A stretch of DNA of 64,000 nt. Source: Paenirhizobium daejeonense. GTDB taxonomy: Bacteria; Pseudomonadota; Alphaproteobacteria; Rhizobiales; Rhizobiaceae. The stretch is taken from NCBI RefSeq assembly GCF_014280875.1, contig NZ_JACLAL010000001.1, positions 558,001-622,000 on the forward strand, written 5' to 3'. Shown one piece after another: positions 1-8,726 of this stretch. How positions within the stretch are numbered: the stretch's first letter is position 1; each line of letters begins with the position of its first letter. The notes under the pieces were generated by a model, which worked only from the letters and a program-made list of their open reading frames with translations, made no database searches and was not told the DNA's origin. The translations under genes and the position numbers were made by a program.

Positions 1-2
1 TC

Positions 3-1949
3 CTGATGGGTCTGACCGATGCCGAAAAGAAGACGCTTCTCGACTGCAAGAGTACGGATGCACGTTTCCAGCAGGCAATCGCCGAATACTGCATCGATGA
101 TCACAGCTTCATCGGCGAGACACTCATCACGGATGGCGGCATGGTCATCGTCGACGAAGACGCCGCTCTCGGCACCTCTGCCGCGGACCTTCGTCTCGAC
201 AACGGTACACTGCAGATCGCCGGAACGGCCATGACCTCGCTCGACCGCTCTGTGATCCTTGAAGCCGGCGGTGGCACGATCGACATCAACGCCCCCTCCA
301 ACAAGGTGACGATCGCCCGCGAGATTTCCGGAACGGGCGCGTTCACCAAGGCCGGCGCGGGCACGCTGAACCTAACCGCCGACAACAGCTATACCGGCGA
401 GACCATCGTTGCCGGTGGCCGTCTGGCGGTCAATGGTTCGATCGAGGATTCGGTCCTGACCACTGTCCTGAGCGGCGGCATCCTCGGCGGCAACGGCGCG
501 GTTGGCGATCTCGTCGTCGAAGCCGGCGGTACGGTTGCCCCGGGCAATTCCATCGGCCGCCTGAACGTTGCCGGTGACGTTACCTTCGAGAAGGGCTCGA
601 CCTACGAGGCCGAGGTCGATGGCAGCGGCAACGCCGACATGATCTCTGCCACCGGTTCGATCTTCATCAACGGCGGTTCGCTCTACTTCATCGCTGCAGG
701 TAGCGGCTATGATCCGGCGACGGATTACACCATCCTGTCCGCCGGTACGGGGATCACGGGCCGGTTCGACAGTGTCGGTTCGGATTACGCCTTCCTGTCT
801 CCGGATATGCTCTACACTCCGACGGGCGTTACCCTGCGGCTCGAGCGCAACGACATCGACTTCGGCAGCGTCGCTACCACGCGCAACCGCGTCGCCACCG
901 CCGGCGGTATCGAAAGCCTCGGCACTGGCAATGCCCTCTACTCTGCGGTTCTGCGGCTTGATGCGGCCACCGCCGACGAAGCCTTCCATCAGGTATCGGG
1001 CGAAATGTATCCCTCGATCGCCGGTGCGCTGGCCGATGACAGCCGCTTTGTCCGTGATGCTGTCGAACAGCGTTTAAGCGGCATGGAAGCGGTAACCGGC
1101 ATAGCCGGCCAGCCGGGCGAGGATGCTTCAGGATATCAGGCCTGGAGCCAGGGCTTCGGCTCCAAGGGTTCTACCGACGGCAGCGGCGTCGATCAGCTCG
1201 ACCGCAGCACCGGTGGTCTGCTGATGGGTATCGACACCATGGTGACGGAAGACCTGCGCCTTGGCATCCTCGGCGGCTACGGCCGGTCCTCCTTCTCGCA
1301 GAGTGGTCAGCCTGCCTCTGCCGATGCCGACAGCTACATCCTCGGCTTCTACGGCTCCACCCAGTTCGATGCCCTGCGCCTGAGCTTCGGCGGCAGCTAT
1401 GGTTGGAACTCGATCGAGGCCGACCGTGACATCTCCTTCGGCAATTTCACCGACAGCCTGAAGGCCGATTACGATGCTGCGACCGCCCAGATCTTCGGCG
1501 AAGCTGCCTATCGCATGCAGCTTGGCGATGCGTTGTTCGAGCCCTTCGCCGGTCTGGCCCAGGTCCACGTCTCGACGGATGGCTTTACCGAAGACGGCGG
1601 TGCTGCCGCACTCTCCGTCGACGACGCCACCTACAACGTGACCTTTGCCAATATCGGTCTGCGTGCAGCCACCTCGTTCGATGTCGGCGGCACCGTGGTT
1701 CGCCTCAAGGGGCAGGCATCCTGGCGTCACGCCTTCAGCGACAACGCCCCGGATGCCTCGATGGCGCTCGCTGGCGGTTCTGTGTTCGATATCCAGGGTG
1801 CTTCCGCCAGCCGTGATACGGCCGTCGTCAAGGCCGGTGTCGACTTCGATGTCGCGAAGAACTCGTCGGTCTCCGTCAACTACGTCGGCGAATTCGCCGC
1901 CGGAGGCGCAGATCACGGCGTCAATGCCGGTTTCAAGCTGAAGTTCTGA
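3..1949 (+). CDS. Autotransporter (type V secretion), 5' end outside window
   Basis: This is the C-terminal part of a large self-secreting outer-membrane protein. The reading frame is open to the left edge and no signal peptide or ribosome site is visible, so the ATG at 6 is probably internal. About residues 105-145 form an autotransporter-associated beta-strand repeat (GTGAFTKAGAGTLNL, then a YTGET motif). A second Gly-rich passenger segment carries GGTVAPGNSIGRLNV. From about residue 380 to the end lies an autotransporter beta-barrel (WSQGFGSKGSTDGSG, GGLLMGIDTM) that ends in a terminal Phe (FKLKF), as expected for BAM-dependent insertion. The missing upstream part should hold the signal peptide and perhaps an enzymatic passenger. 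Family assignment is firm; passenger function is unknown. Confidence 0.88.
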   Translation: MMGLTDAEKKTLLDCKSTDARFQQAIAEYCIDDHSFIGETLITDGGMVIVDEDAALGTSAADLRLDNGTLQIAGTAMTSLDRSVILEAGGGTIDINAPSNKVTIAREISGTGAFTKAGAGTLNLTADNSYTGETIVAGGRLAVNGSIEDSVLTTVLSGGILGGNGAVGDLVVEAGGTVAPGNSIGRLNVAGDVTFEKGSTYEAEVDGSGNADMISATGSIFINGGSLYFIAAGSGYDPATDYTILSAGTGITGRFDSVGSDYAFLSPDMLYTPTGVTLRLERNDIDFGSVATTRNRVATAGGIESLGTGNALYSAVLRLDAATADEAFHQVSGEMYPSIAGALADDSRFVRDAVEQRLSGMEAVTGIAGQPGEDASGYQAWSQGFGSKGSTDGSGVDQLDRSTGGLLMGIDTMVTEDLRLGILGGYGRSSFSQSGQPASADADSYILGFYGSTQFDALRLSFGGSYGWNSIEADRDISFGNFTDSLKADYDAATAQIFGEAAYRMQLGDALFEPFAGLAQVHVSTDGFTEDGGAAALSVDDATYNVTFANIGLRAATSFDVGGTVVRLKGQASWRHAFSDNAPDASMALAGGSVFDIQGASASRDTAVVKAGVDFDVAKNSSVSVNYVGEFAAGGADHGVNAGFKLKF

Positions 1950-1971
1950 TTTGAAACAGCCATCTTGAAAA

Positions 1972-2003
1972 GCGAAGGCGGGTCACGGCCCGCCTTCGTT
2001 GTT
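1972..2003 (+). terminator. Rho-independent terminator after autotransporter
   Basis: An 11-bp stem (GCGAAGGCGGG paired with CCCGCCTTCGT, one G-U pair) with a 6-nt loop is followed by TTGTTTC. It lies 22 nt after the autotransporter stop codon. Confidence 0.75.
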
Positions 2004-2113
2004 TCTGTTGGTGAAGCACGGCAGTTGCTTGCATTTTGCCGGCGATATGTTTCCCTCGCGGTAGATCGAAATCCGGGTAGGGGCGGACGCAGCCGGAGGG
2101 TACGAAAAAGACA

Positions 2114-2899
2114 ATGGATAAAAAGACACGCCGTCAGGAAAGCCTGATGAAGCATCTTGAGCAGTACCGCTACATCTCGCTCGAGGAGATAGCCACGCGG
2201 TTTTCCGTGACCACGCAAACGGCACGGCGGGATATTCAGGATCTCGAAATGGCCGGTAAGGTACGCCGGCTGCATGGCGGTGCAACGATCTCCCATCCGA
2301 TCGATCCCGGCGTCCTCCTGGCCCGGCGCGTCGAGAACGCCGAGGCCAAGGAGAGGATCGGCGCTGCCGTCGTCCAGCGGATCAAGGACGGTTCGGCAAT
2401 CTTCATCGATACCGGCACGACCTGTGAGGCCGTCGCTCGCGCTCTTCTGGGGCACAAGGGGCTCCGGGTCGTGACTTACAGTCTGCGTGTTGCGACTGTT
2501 CTCAGCGAAGGTGCGGATTTCACCGTCGCCGTGCCGGGCGGTTTCGTGCGCCGGGTGGATGGCGGCGTATTCCGTCAGGACACGCCTGAATTCATCAGCA
2601 GGTTCAAGTTCGATACCGCGATCATCTCGGTGAGCGGCATTGATTCCGCAGGCGATATCGGCGATGACGACCATGCTGAAGTGGCGGCCGTTCAGGCTGC
2701 CATGAAACAGGCGGAAACCATCATCCTTGCCGTCGACAGCAGCAAGTTCGGCCGCCGCGCTCTGGTGAAGCTCGGCGGACTGGCCGATATCCACGAACTG
2801 GTTTGCGACGCGCTCCCCGATGCCGATCTCTTGCGCAAGCTCAACGATGCAGGCGTGCGCCTGCTGGTCGCGAACGGATCATCGCAGGGCACAAGGTGA
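2114..2899 (+). CDS. DeoR/GlpR-family transcriptional regulator
   Basis: Sugar-metabolism-type repressor of 261 residues, the usual DeoR length. Residues about 8-60 form the N-terminal winged helix-turn-helix (ISLEEIATRFSVTTQTARRD, then LEMAGKVRRLHGGA, the DeoR signature). The rest is the DeoRC sensor domain with an isomerase-like fold (IFIDTGTTCEAVARAL; AVDSSKFGRRALVKLGGL), which in this family binds a phosphorylated sugar. A GGAGGG lies 13 nt upstream of the ATG, rather far for a ribosome site. No sugar-transport operon is adjacent: the gene sits between an autotransporter and a convergent FAD dehydrogenase. The target is therefore unknown. Confidence 0.9.
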   Translation: MDKKTRRQESLMKHLEQYRYISLEEIATRFSVTTQTARRDIQDLEMAGKVRRLHGGATISHPIDPGVLLARRVENAEAKERIGAAVVQRIKDGSAIFIDTGTTCEAVARALLGHKGLRVVTYSLRVATVLSEGADFTVAVPGGFVRRVDGGVFRQDTPEFISRFKFDTAIISVSGIDSAGDIGDDDHAEVAAVQAAMKQAETIILAVDSSKFGRRALVKLGGLADIHELVCDALPDADLLRKLNDAGVRLLVANGSSQGTR

Positions 2900-2923
2900 T
2901 ACCGGGGAGCGCGCCCGAAAGGC

Positions 2924-4330
2924 TCAGGCGAAGGGGACCTTGCCGGGGTTGAAAATCCCCTTCTGATCGATGGCCTGCTTGATCGTGCGAGCCAGCGCTT
3001 GCTTTTGCCGCGAGACATTGCTCTCGTAGCCGTGACGCTTTTCGAAGCCGACGCCATGCTCGGCGGAGAAACTGCCTCCGGCTTCCTGAACGCCCGAATA
3101 TATCGCATCCTCCACGGCCAGCAGTTCGGCTTTCGGTAGCGGTCCCCGCTTGATCAGTGTGAGATGCAGGTTGCCGTCGGCGATATGGCCGTAGACATAG
3201 GCATCATAGGTCGGGTCTATGGCTCTCAGCCGTGCGTGAAGACCGGCGACATAGGTATCCAGACCGGTTGGCGGCACCGAGATGTCGAAGGAGGGCGCGT
3301 CGGGGATGTCGGCATAATAGAAGCCGGAATCCTCACGGATATCCCAGAATTTCCGTGCCTGATCGAGCGACTGGGCGATGACCCCGCCCTTGAGGCCGAC
3401 GGCCTCCCACAGAGTTTCGAGGCCTTCCTCCAGCACTCCGGTCGCCTGCTCCACCGTTTCGCCAGAAACCTCGATTAGCAAGGCAGCTGCATCGTCTTCC
3501 AGCCACGACAGGTCGAAGCTCTTTAGCTTTGCATGGTCGCGGATATAGCGTGGCCACATCATTTCCGCTCCCTCCAGCGTAACGGTTGGCTGTGAGCGGA
3601 AATGCCGGATGACCGAGAGCGCCGCTGTCGCATCGGAGACCCCGATGAAGGCCGTAGCGCGGTGAGGGCGAATGGGCTCCAGCTTCAGCACGACCCTGGT
3701 GACAAAGCCGAAGGCGCCTTCGCCTCCGATGAACAGGTGCTTGAGATCCGGCCCGGCCGAAACCTTCACCACCCGCGTCATGTCCGAATAGATTTCGCCC
3801 CACGGCAGGATTGCTTCCAGCCCGAGAACCTGATGGCGCATGACGCCGTTGCGAAAGGCGAGGATGCCGCCGGCATTGGTGGAGACCATGCCGCCGATGG
3901 TGGCGGTGCCGCGCGAGCCGAGGTCGATCCCGGTCGTCAGTCCGTGGGGGGCCACTGCCTGCTGCAGCGCCTCGAGCGCCACGCCCGCCTCGACCTCCAC
4001 CGTCATTTCGTCGGCATGAACCACCAGGATGCGGTTCAGCCGCGAAGAGGAGAGGATCACCTCGCCGGCATGACTGACATTGCCCCCGACGAGTCCGGTG
4101 AGGCCGCCCTGCGGCACGATCGCCACGTTGTTTTCTGCGCACCAGCGAACAAGCGCCGCGGCCGCTTCGCTCGATCCCGGCTGGGCCATGACGCCGCCCG
4201 CGAAATTGTCGGGATGCTCACCCGGATGCCGTCCGGCAAGTTCCGAAGGACCGAGAATGGCGAGCTCGGGATGTATCCCGGACAGGCGTTCAGCGAGGTC
4301 GGTTGGCGAGAGGTGGGGAGCGGCTGGCAT
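2924..4330 (-). CDS. GlcD-like FAD-binding 2-hydroxyacid dehydrogenase
   Basis: Flavoprotein of the GlcD/D-lactate dehydrogenase/D-2-hydroxyglutarate dehydrogenase group, expected to oxidise a D-2-hydroxy acid to the 2-keto acid. From the chosen start it is 468 residues. The N-terminal PCMH-type FAD domain shows PQGGLTGLVGGNVSHAGE and TGIDLGSRGTATIGGMVSTN. The C-terminal FAD-oxidase domain contains YGHIADGNLHL and ends with AEHGVGFEKRHGY and GIFNPGKVP, which is typical. The frame stays open for 69 more codons upstream, but that part (Pro/Lys-rich) looks non-coding, so I start at the ATG giving MPAAPHLSPTDLAERL. No good ribosome site marks either start. Substrate is not determinable. Confidence 0.88.
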   Translation of the reverse strand: MPAAPHLSPTDLAERLSGIHPELAILGPSELAGRHPGEHPDNFAGGVMAQPGSSEAAAALVRWCAENNVAIVPQGGLTGLVGGNVSHAGEVILSSSRLNRILVVHADEMTVEVEAGVALEALQQAVAPHGLTTGIDLGSRGTATIGGMVSTNAGGILAFRNGVMRHQVLGLEAILPWGEIYSDMTRVVKVSAGPDLKHLFIGGEGAFGFVTRVVLKLEPIRPHRATAFIGVSDATAALSVIRHFRSQPTVTLEGAEMMWPRYIRDHAKLKSFDLSWLEDDAAALLIEVSGETVEQATGVLEEGLETLWEAVGLKGGVIAQSLDQARKFWDIREDSGFYYADIPDAPSFDISVPPTGLDTYVAGLHARLRAIDPTYDAYVYGHIADGNLHLTLIKRGPLPKAELLAVEDAIYSGVQEAGGSFSAEHGVGFEKRHGYESNVSRQKQALARTIKQAIDQKGIFNPGKVPFA

Positions 4331-4666
4331 GATGGCGAAATCCGGATGATTGGCCTCCCAGGGGAGAGAGGCGGAACTGTCTCGATTGCCATGCACCCAA
4401 GGAACTTTTTTGGCAAGCATAGGCGGGCTCGGTCCTGCGGGCTTGCCTTCCTTCGTTAAACTTTCGCAATGCGGCATTTTCGGCTTGATCCGGCCGCGAT
4501 TTAGGATCATCTGATCTGCGTCGCGACAGGATCGCATCTCAATCCGAGGTTACCGTAATGGATCCTTCCAGTCGAAGTTCGAACCAAGTCCGCCGTCCCG
4601 TCCGGTAACAGGTCCGTTCTTCGCGCCTGCTCCGGATGGCTGAAAAAGCCCTGAAGGAGCATGTCC

Positions 4667-5674
4667 ATGCTGCGCATCTATCTCCGCGAAGCAGAACGCC
4701 TTGTTCTGCGCAATGATTCCGAAATCGCCTCCGCTCAAACCGCCGTCCCCGAGGTTGCCGCCCCGGTTCTCTGGTATGACCTCGTAAGCCCGACCTCGGC
4801 CGAAAGCCGGCATGTCGAACAGGCCCTTCGCCTTTCCATCCCGACCCGCGACGAGATGGAGGAGATCGAGCTTTCTGCCCGTCTTTATCAGGAGGATGGC
4901 GCCGAGTTCATGACGCTGACGGCGCTGACCAATCTCGACAGTGGCGAGCCGATGAAGACCCCCGTCACCTTCATTCTTAAAGGCACGACGCTGGTCACGG
5001 TTCGCTACGCCGATCCGAAGCCCTTCCTCGCCTTCGTGCATCGGGCACTGCGCGTCAATGCCCAGGGCTACAGCTGCGGCGAGGAGGTCATGATCGGCGT
5101 GATCGAGTCCATCGTTGACCGTATGGCGGATGTGCTGGAGCGGATCGGCAACGAGATCGACGGCATCTCGCGCGAGGTGTTCCGCAGCAAGTCGGCATCA
5201 TCCACGAAAAAGACCCAGAATTTGCAGTCGCTGATCGAACAGCTCGGGCAGAAGGGCGACTTCCTGAGTGGCGTCCGTGAAAGCCTTGTCAGCATCTCTC
5301 GCCTGGTTGCCTATCATGCCGCGCTAGAGACACAGCAGCGCAAGCCGAGCAAGGAAGTCCGCCAGCGGGTGAAGATGGTCCAGCGCGATGCATCGTCGCT
5401 CGGCGATCATGCCGCTTTCCTGTCCGGCAAGGTCAATTTCCTGTTGGATGCGACGCTCGGGCTCATCAATCTCGAGCAGAACCAGATCATCAAGATCTTC
5501 ACGGTGGCTTCGGTGGTCTTCCTGCCGCCGACGCTGGTCGCTTCGGTCTATGGCATGAACTTCGAATCCATGCCGGAGCTGCGATGGGACATCGGCTATC
5601 CCTGGGCAATGATGCTTATGGTGGCCTCCGCTGCCCTGCCGTTCCTCTATTTCAAGCGTCGCGGCTGGCTGTAA
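4667..5674 (+). CDS. corA: CorA-type magnesium/divalent cation transporter
   Basis: Inner-membrane Mg2+ (or Co2+/Ni2+) channel of 335 residues. A long cytoplasmic, helix-rich N-terminal domain is followed by two C-terminal membrane segments. The CorA signature YGMNFESMPEL sits at about residues 295-305, right after the first segment, and the protein ends in a positively charged tail (FKRRGWL). Two ATGs are in frame. The first (4661) is 1 nt from AAGGAG, whereas the second (4667) is 7 nt away, so the second is chosen. The gene stands alone, between the divergent GlcD-like gene and the ETF dehydrogenase. The 123 bp upstream hold a short inverted repeat (GTTACCG at 4549-4555, CGGTAAC at 4603-4609) of unknown meaning. 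Confidence 0.92.
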   Translation: MLRIYLREAERLVLRNDSEIASAQTAVPEVAAPVLWYDLVSPTSAESRHVEQALRLSIPTRDEMEEIELSARLYQEDGAEFMTLTALTNLDSGEPMKTPVTFILKGTTLVTVRYADPKPFLAFVHRALRVNAQGYSCGEEVMIGVIESIVDRMADVLERIGNEIDGISREVFRSKSASSTKKTQNLQSLIEQLGQKGDFLSGVRESLVSISRLVAYHAALETQQRKPSKEVRQRVKMVQRDASSLGDHAAFLSGKVNFLLDATLGLINLEQNQIIKIFTVASVVFLPPTLVASVYGMNFESMPELRWDIGYPWAMMLMVASAALPFLYFKRRGWL

Positions 5675-5823
5675 CGTCAGGCAAGGTCGGGTATCAGGGA
5701 AGGGGCGCAAGGAATGAGCGGCCCTTTCCATAGACGCACTCATTCTCCGTTTTCGATGCTGCCCACCGGGGATGAGGCGCTCGATCCGCGATGCAGCGTG
5801 TCAGGATAACGCAATGCCATTAA

Positions 5824-5839
5824 TTGACGTGAACGTAAA
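5824..5839. promoter_or_regulatory. LiuR-like operator upstream of ETF dehydrogenase (candidate)
   Basis: TTGACGTGAACGTAAA is a near-perfect palindrome (TTGACGT/ACGTAAA, 6 of 7 pairs). It lies about 135 bp before the ETF:ubiquinone oxidoreductase start, in a 300-bp region with no gene. It resembles, from memory, operators of MerR-family LiuR regulators that control branched-chain amino acid and fatty acid catabolism in proteobacteria. The match was not checked against a matrix. Confidence 0.35.
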
Positions 5840-5975
5840 CGGAAAATATTCTAGTGAAGAATGACCCCATACCATAATTTCGGGCCAGAGCTTGTCGCAT
5901 CCCGGCTCGACAAGGCGCGTGTGTTTTGACAATGAAGAAACCGAATAAAAGGGGATCGGTCGAGCGGAGAGAATG

Positions 5976-7640
5976 ATGAGCGAAACGATGGAACTGCCCG
6001 AACGCGAAAGCATGGAATTCGACGTGGTGATTGTCGGGGGAGGGCCTGCCGGTCTTTCGGCGGCGATCCGTCTGAAGCAGGTCAATCCGGACCTTTCCGT
6101 TGTCGTGCTGGAAAAGGGCGCCGAAGTCGGAGCCCATATTCTCTCGGGCGCGGTCGTTGACCCGATCGGTATCGACAGGCTGCTGCCGGACTGGCGTGGC
6201 GAGGCGGATCATCCGTTCAAGACACCTGTTACCGACGACCACTTCCTGTTCCTTGGCCCGGCCGGCTCGGTCCGCTTGCCGAATGCTTTCATGCCGCCGC
6301 TAATGAACAATCACGGCAACTACATTGTCTCGCTCGGCAACGTCTGTCGGTGGTTGGCGACCCATGCTGAAGCGCTGGGCGTCGAGATTTATCCGGGCTT
6401 TGCCGCGACCGAAGTGCTCTACAACGACGAGGGCGCCGTGATCGGTGTCGCGACCGGCGACATGGGTATCGAGAAGAACGGTGAGCCCGGCCCGAACTAC
6501 ACGCGCGGCATGGCGCTGCTCGGCAAATACGTCCTGATCGGCGAGGGCGTGCGCGGTTCGCTCGCCAAGCAGCTCATTGCAAAGTTTGATCTGCAGAAGG
6601 ATCGCGAGCCGCAAAAATTCGGTATCGGCCTCAAGGAACTCTGGCAGGTCAAGCCGGAAAACCATAAGCCCGGCCTCGTGCAGCATTCGTTCGGCTGGCC
6701 GCTCGGTATGAAGACCGGAGGCGGCTCCTTCCTCTATCATCTCGAAGATAACATGGTGGCGGTCGGTTTCGTCGTCCACCTGAATTACAAGAACCCTTAT
6801 CTCTTCCCGTTCGAGGAGTTCCAGCGGTTCAAGACCCACCCGGCCATCGCTCCGACCTTCGAAGGCGCAAAGCGCCTGTCCTACGGCGCCCGTGCGATCA
6901 CCGAAGGCGGTTACCAGTCGGTGCCGAAGCTTTCCTTCCCGGGCGGCGCGCTGATCGGCTGCTCTGCCGGCTTCGTCAACGTTCCGCGCATCAAGGGGTC
7001 GCACAACGCCGTGCTCTCCGGCATGCTGGCTGCGGAAAAAATTGCCGAAGCTATCGCTGCCGGTCGCGCCAATGACGAGCCGGTTGAAATCGAGAACGAA
7101 TGGCGTTCGACCGATATCGGCACGGACCTGAAGCGCGTTCGCAACGTCAAGCCGCTGTGGTCGAAGTTCGGTACCGCAATCGGCGTGGCTCTTGGCGGTC
7201 TGGATATGTGGACCAACCAGCTCTTCGGCTTTTCTGTCTTCGGTACGCTGGGTCACGGCAAGACCGACGCCCAGTCGCTGGAACCCGCCTCTCGGCACAA
7301 GAAGATCGACTATCCGAAACCGGACGGAGTATTGACCTTCGACCGCCTGTCGTCGGTCTTCCTGTCCAACACCAACCACGAGGAAGACCAGCCGGTCCAT
7401 CTTCAGGTGAAGGACATCGCCCTGCAGAAGTCGTCCGAACTTGGCATCTTCGCCGGTCCATCGACGCGTTACTGTCCCGCGGGCGTCTACGAATGGGTCG
7501 AGAAGGATGGCGAGATGAACTACGTCATCAACGCCCAGAACTGCGTCCACTGCAAGACCTGCGATATCAAGGACCCCAACCAGAACATCAACTGGGTCCC
7601 GCCGCAAGGCGGTGAAGGCCCTGTTTATCCGAACATGTAA
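5976..7640 (+). CDS. Electron transfer flavoprotein:ubiquinone oxidoreductase
   Basis: Membrane-associated FeS flavoprotein that passes electrons from ETF (fed by acyl-CoA and other dehydrogenases) to ubiquinone. It is 554 residues, the usual ETF-QO length. The FAD-binding Rossmann motif VVIVGGGPAGLSAAIRL is near the N-terminus, followed by AHILSGAVVDP, a family hallmark. The C-terminus carries four cysteines for a 4Fe-4S cluster (YCPAGVYE; NAQNCVHCKTCDIKDP) and ends GGEGPVYPNM. Two ATGs are adjacent; the second (5976) is 6 nt from GGAG and is preferred over 5973. The gene is monocistronic, with its own strong terminator. Confidence 0.96.
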   Translation: MSETMELPERESMEFDVVIVGGGPAGLSAAIRLKQVNPDLSVVVLEKGAEVGAHILSGAVVDPIGIDRLLPDWRGEADHPFKTPVTDDHFLFLGPAGSVRLPNAFMPPLMNNHGNYIVSLGNVCRWLATHAEALGVEIYPGFAATEVLYNDEGAVIGVATGDMGIEKNGEPGPNYTRGMALLGKYVLIGEGVRGSLAKQLIAKFDLQKDREPQKFGIGLKELWQVKPENHKPGLVQHSFGWPLGMKTGGGSFLYHLEDNMVAVGFVVHLNYKNPYLFPFEEFQRFKTHPAIAPTFEGAKRLSYGARAITEGGYQSVPKLSFPGGALIGCSAGFVNVPRIKGSHNAVLSGMLAAEKIAEAIAAGRANDEPVEIENEWRSTDIGTDLKRVRNVKPLWSKFGTAIGVALGGLDMWTNQLFGFSVFGTLGHGKTDAQSLEPASRHKKIDYPKPDGVLTFDRLSSVFLSNTNHEEDQPVHLQVKDIALQKSSELGIFAGPSTRYCPAGVYEWVEKDGEMNYVINAQNCVHCKTCDIKDPNQNINWVPPQGGEGPVYPNM

Positions 7641-7642
7641 CC

Positions 7643-7679
7643 TGCAGAAAAGGCGGTCCACCGGGCCGCCTTTTCTGCA
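7643..7679. terminator. Strong hairpin terminator after ETF-QO
   Basis: A 17-bp stem (TGCAGAAAAGGCGGTCC with its complement, one G-U pair) closes a 3-nt loop. The 3' arm includes TTTTCTGCA, so the hairpin has A-tract and T-tract flanks and could work in both directions. Confidence 0.85.
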
Positions 7680-7831
7680 ACCCTCCTGCCGCGTCCAAGC
7701 CGATGATACGGTCACGCTTTGGAATTTGATCGACTGTCTCGCTTTCGCTGTTTTAATGGCGCTACAGTTTTCCTAGATAAAGAGGCATGGTGCGCGGTGT
7801 CGCGCTTCGGTGCTGGTTGCGGAGCGAAATG

Positions 7832-8578
7832 ATGAAGATCCTCTTGGGCGGGCGATCGCCGACGGTACAAGCTGCAGCTTTGGCGGCGACGACGGTACTG
7901 CTTTCCATTGCCGTCGTAACCGGCAGCGCGAAGGCAGGTGACTGCCGGGGTTATGCCCAGCAGGGCGTGGACTGGAGCGGCTGCAAGAAGTCCATGCTCA
8001 TCATCACGGAGAGCGAACTCGACGGCGCCAATCTCACCAATACCGATTTTTCTTTTACCGACCTTCGAGGTTCCTCGATGAAATCGGCCAACCTCGAAAA
8101 GGGCAAGCTGATCCGCGCGTCCTTTGTCGCAGCCCAGCTGGAAGGTGCCAATTTCAACAAGGTCGAGGCCTATAGAAGCAATTTCGCCCGCAGCAACGCT
8201 GACCGCGCCACATTCGTCAATGCCGAGGTCCAGCGAGCCGACTTTCGTGAGGCGCAATTGACGGGCACCGATTTCACCAAGGCCGAACTCGGTCGTGCCG
8301 ATTTCCGCGGGGCGACGATTACCGGTAGCCGCTTCACCATGACCAATCTGGCGCGTGCGCGCCTGAATGACGCGGTCTTCACCGGGCCGCTCGATTTCCG
8401 TAACGCCTTCCTGTTGCTGACCCGTATCGAGGGGCTGGATCTTTCCAAGGCTACCGGGCTGGAGCAGGAACAGATCAATCTCGCCTGCGGCGACGCCTCC
8501 ACCCGCCTGCCGTCCGGACTGGTCGCTCCTGCCGGCTGGCCATGTGCCGACGATCCGGACGATAGCAACGATCTGTAA
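7832..8578 (+). CDS. Exported pentapeptide-repeat protein
   Basis: About 248 residues. An N-terminal hydrophobic export signal (LAATTVLLSIAVVTGSAKA) is followed by tandem A(D/N)LxX pentapeptide repeats (LDGANLTNTDFSFTDLRGSS, LEGANFNKV, ADFREAQLTGTDFTKAELGR, ADFRGATITGSRF). Such repeats fold into a right-handed square beta-helix. The family has no single function. Two Cys pairs, near the N-terminus (DCRGYAQQGVDWSGC) and C-terminus, could form disulfides in the periplasm. Adjacent ATGs lie at 7829 and 7832; the latter is 7 nt from GGAG. An in-frame start at 7787 would add 15 residues and spoil the signal peptide. Confidence 0.85.
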   Translation: MKILLGGRSPTVQAAALAATTVLLSIAVVTGSAKAGDCRGYAQQGVDWSGCKKSMLIITESELDGANLTNTDFSFTDLRGSSMKSANLEKGKLIRASFVAAQLEGANFNKVEAYRSNFARSNADRATFVNAEVQRADFREAQLTGTDFTKAELGRADFRGATITGSRFTMTNLARARLNDAVFTGPLDFRNAFLLLTRIEGLDLSKATGLEQEQINLACGDASTRLPSGLVAPAGWPCADDPDDSNDL

Positions 8579-8726
8579 GTGATCGCCGCATCTCGCTCAG
8601 CAGTTGCCCTGCAGCCGTTTGGTGTTGTCGTCGGGACTTTGCATGGGCGTCACGAAATGCCTTGAAAAATCCCGGCCGAAGCGGCAGTTTGCGCCACCTT
8701 AGAGATCAGTTGAAAGATCACCACTC

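Noticed and set aside
3602..4459. 285-codon plus-strand frame opposite the GlcD-like gene
   Set aside because: Shadow of a clear FAD-dehydrogenase frame.
6300..7715. 471-codon minus-strand frame opposite ETF-QO
   Set aside because: Antisense shadow; no ribosome site and unnatural composition.
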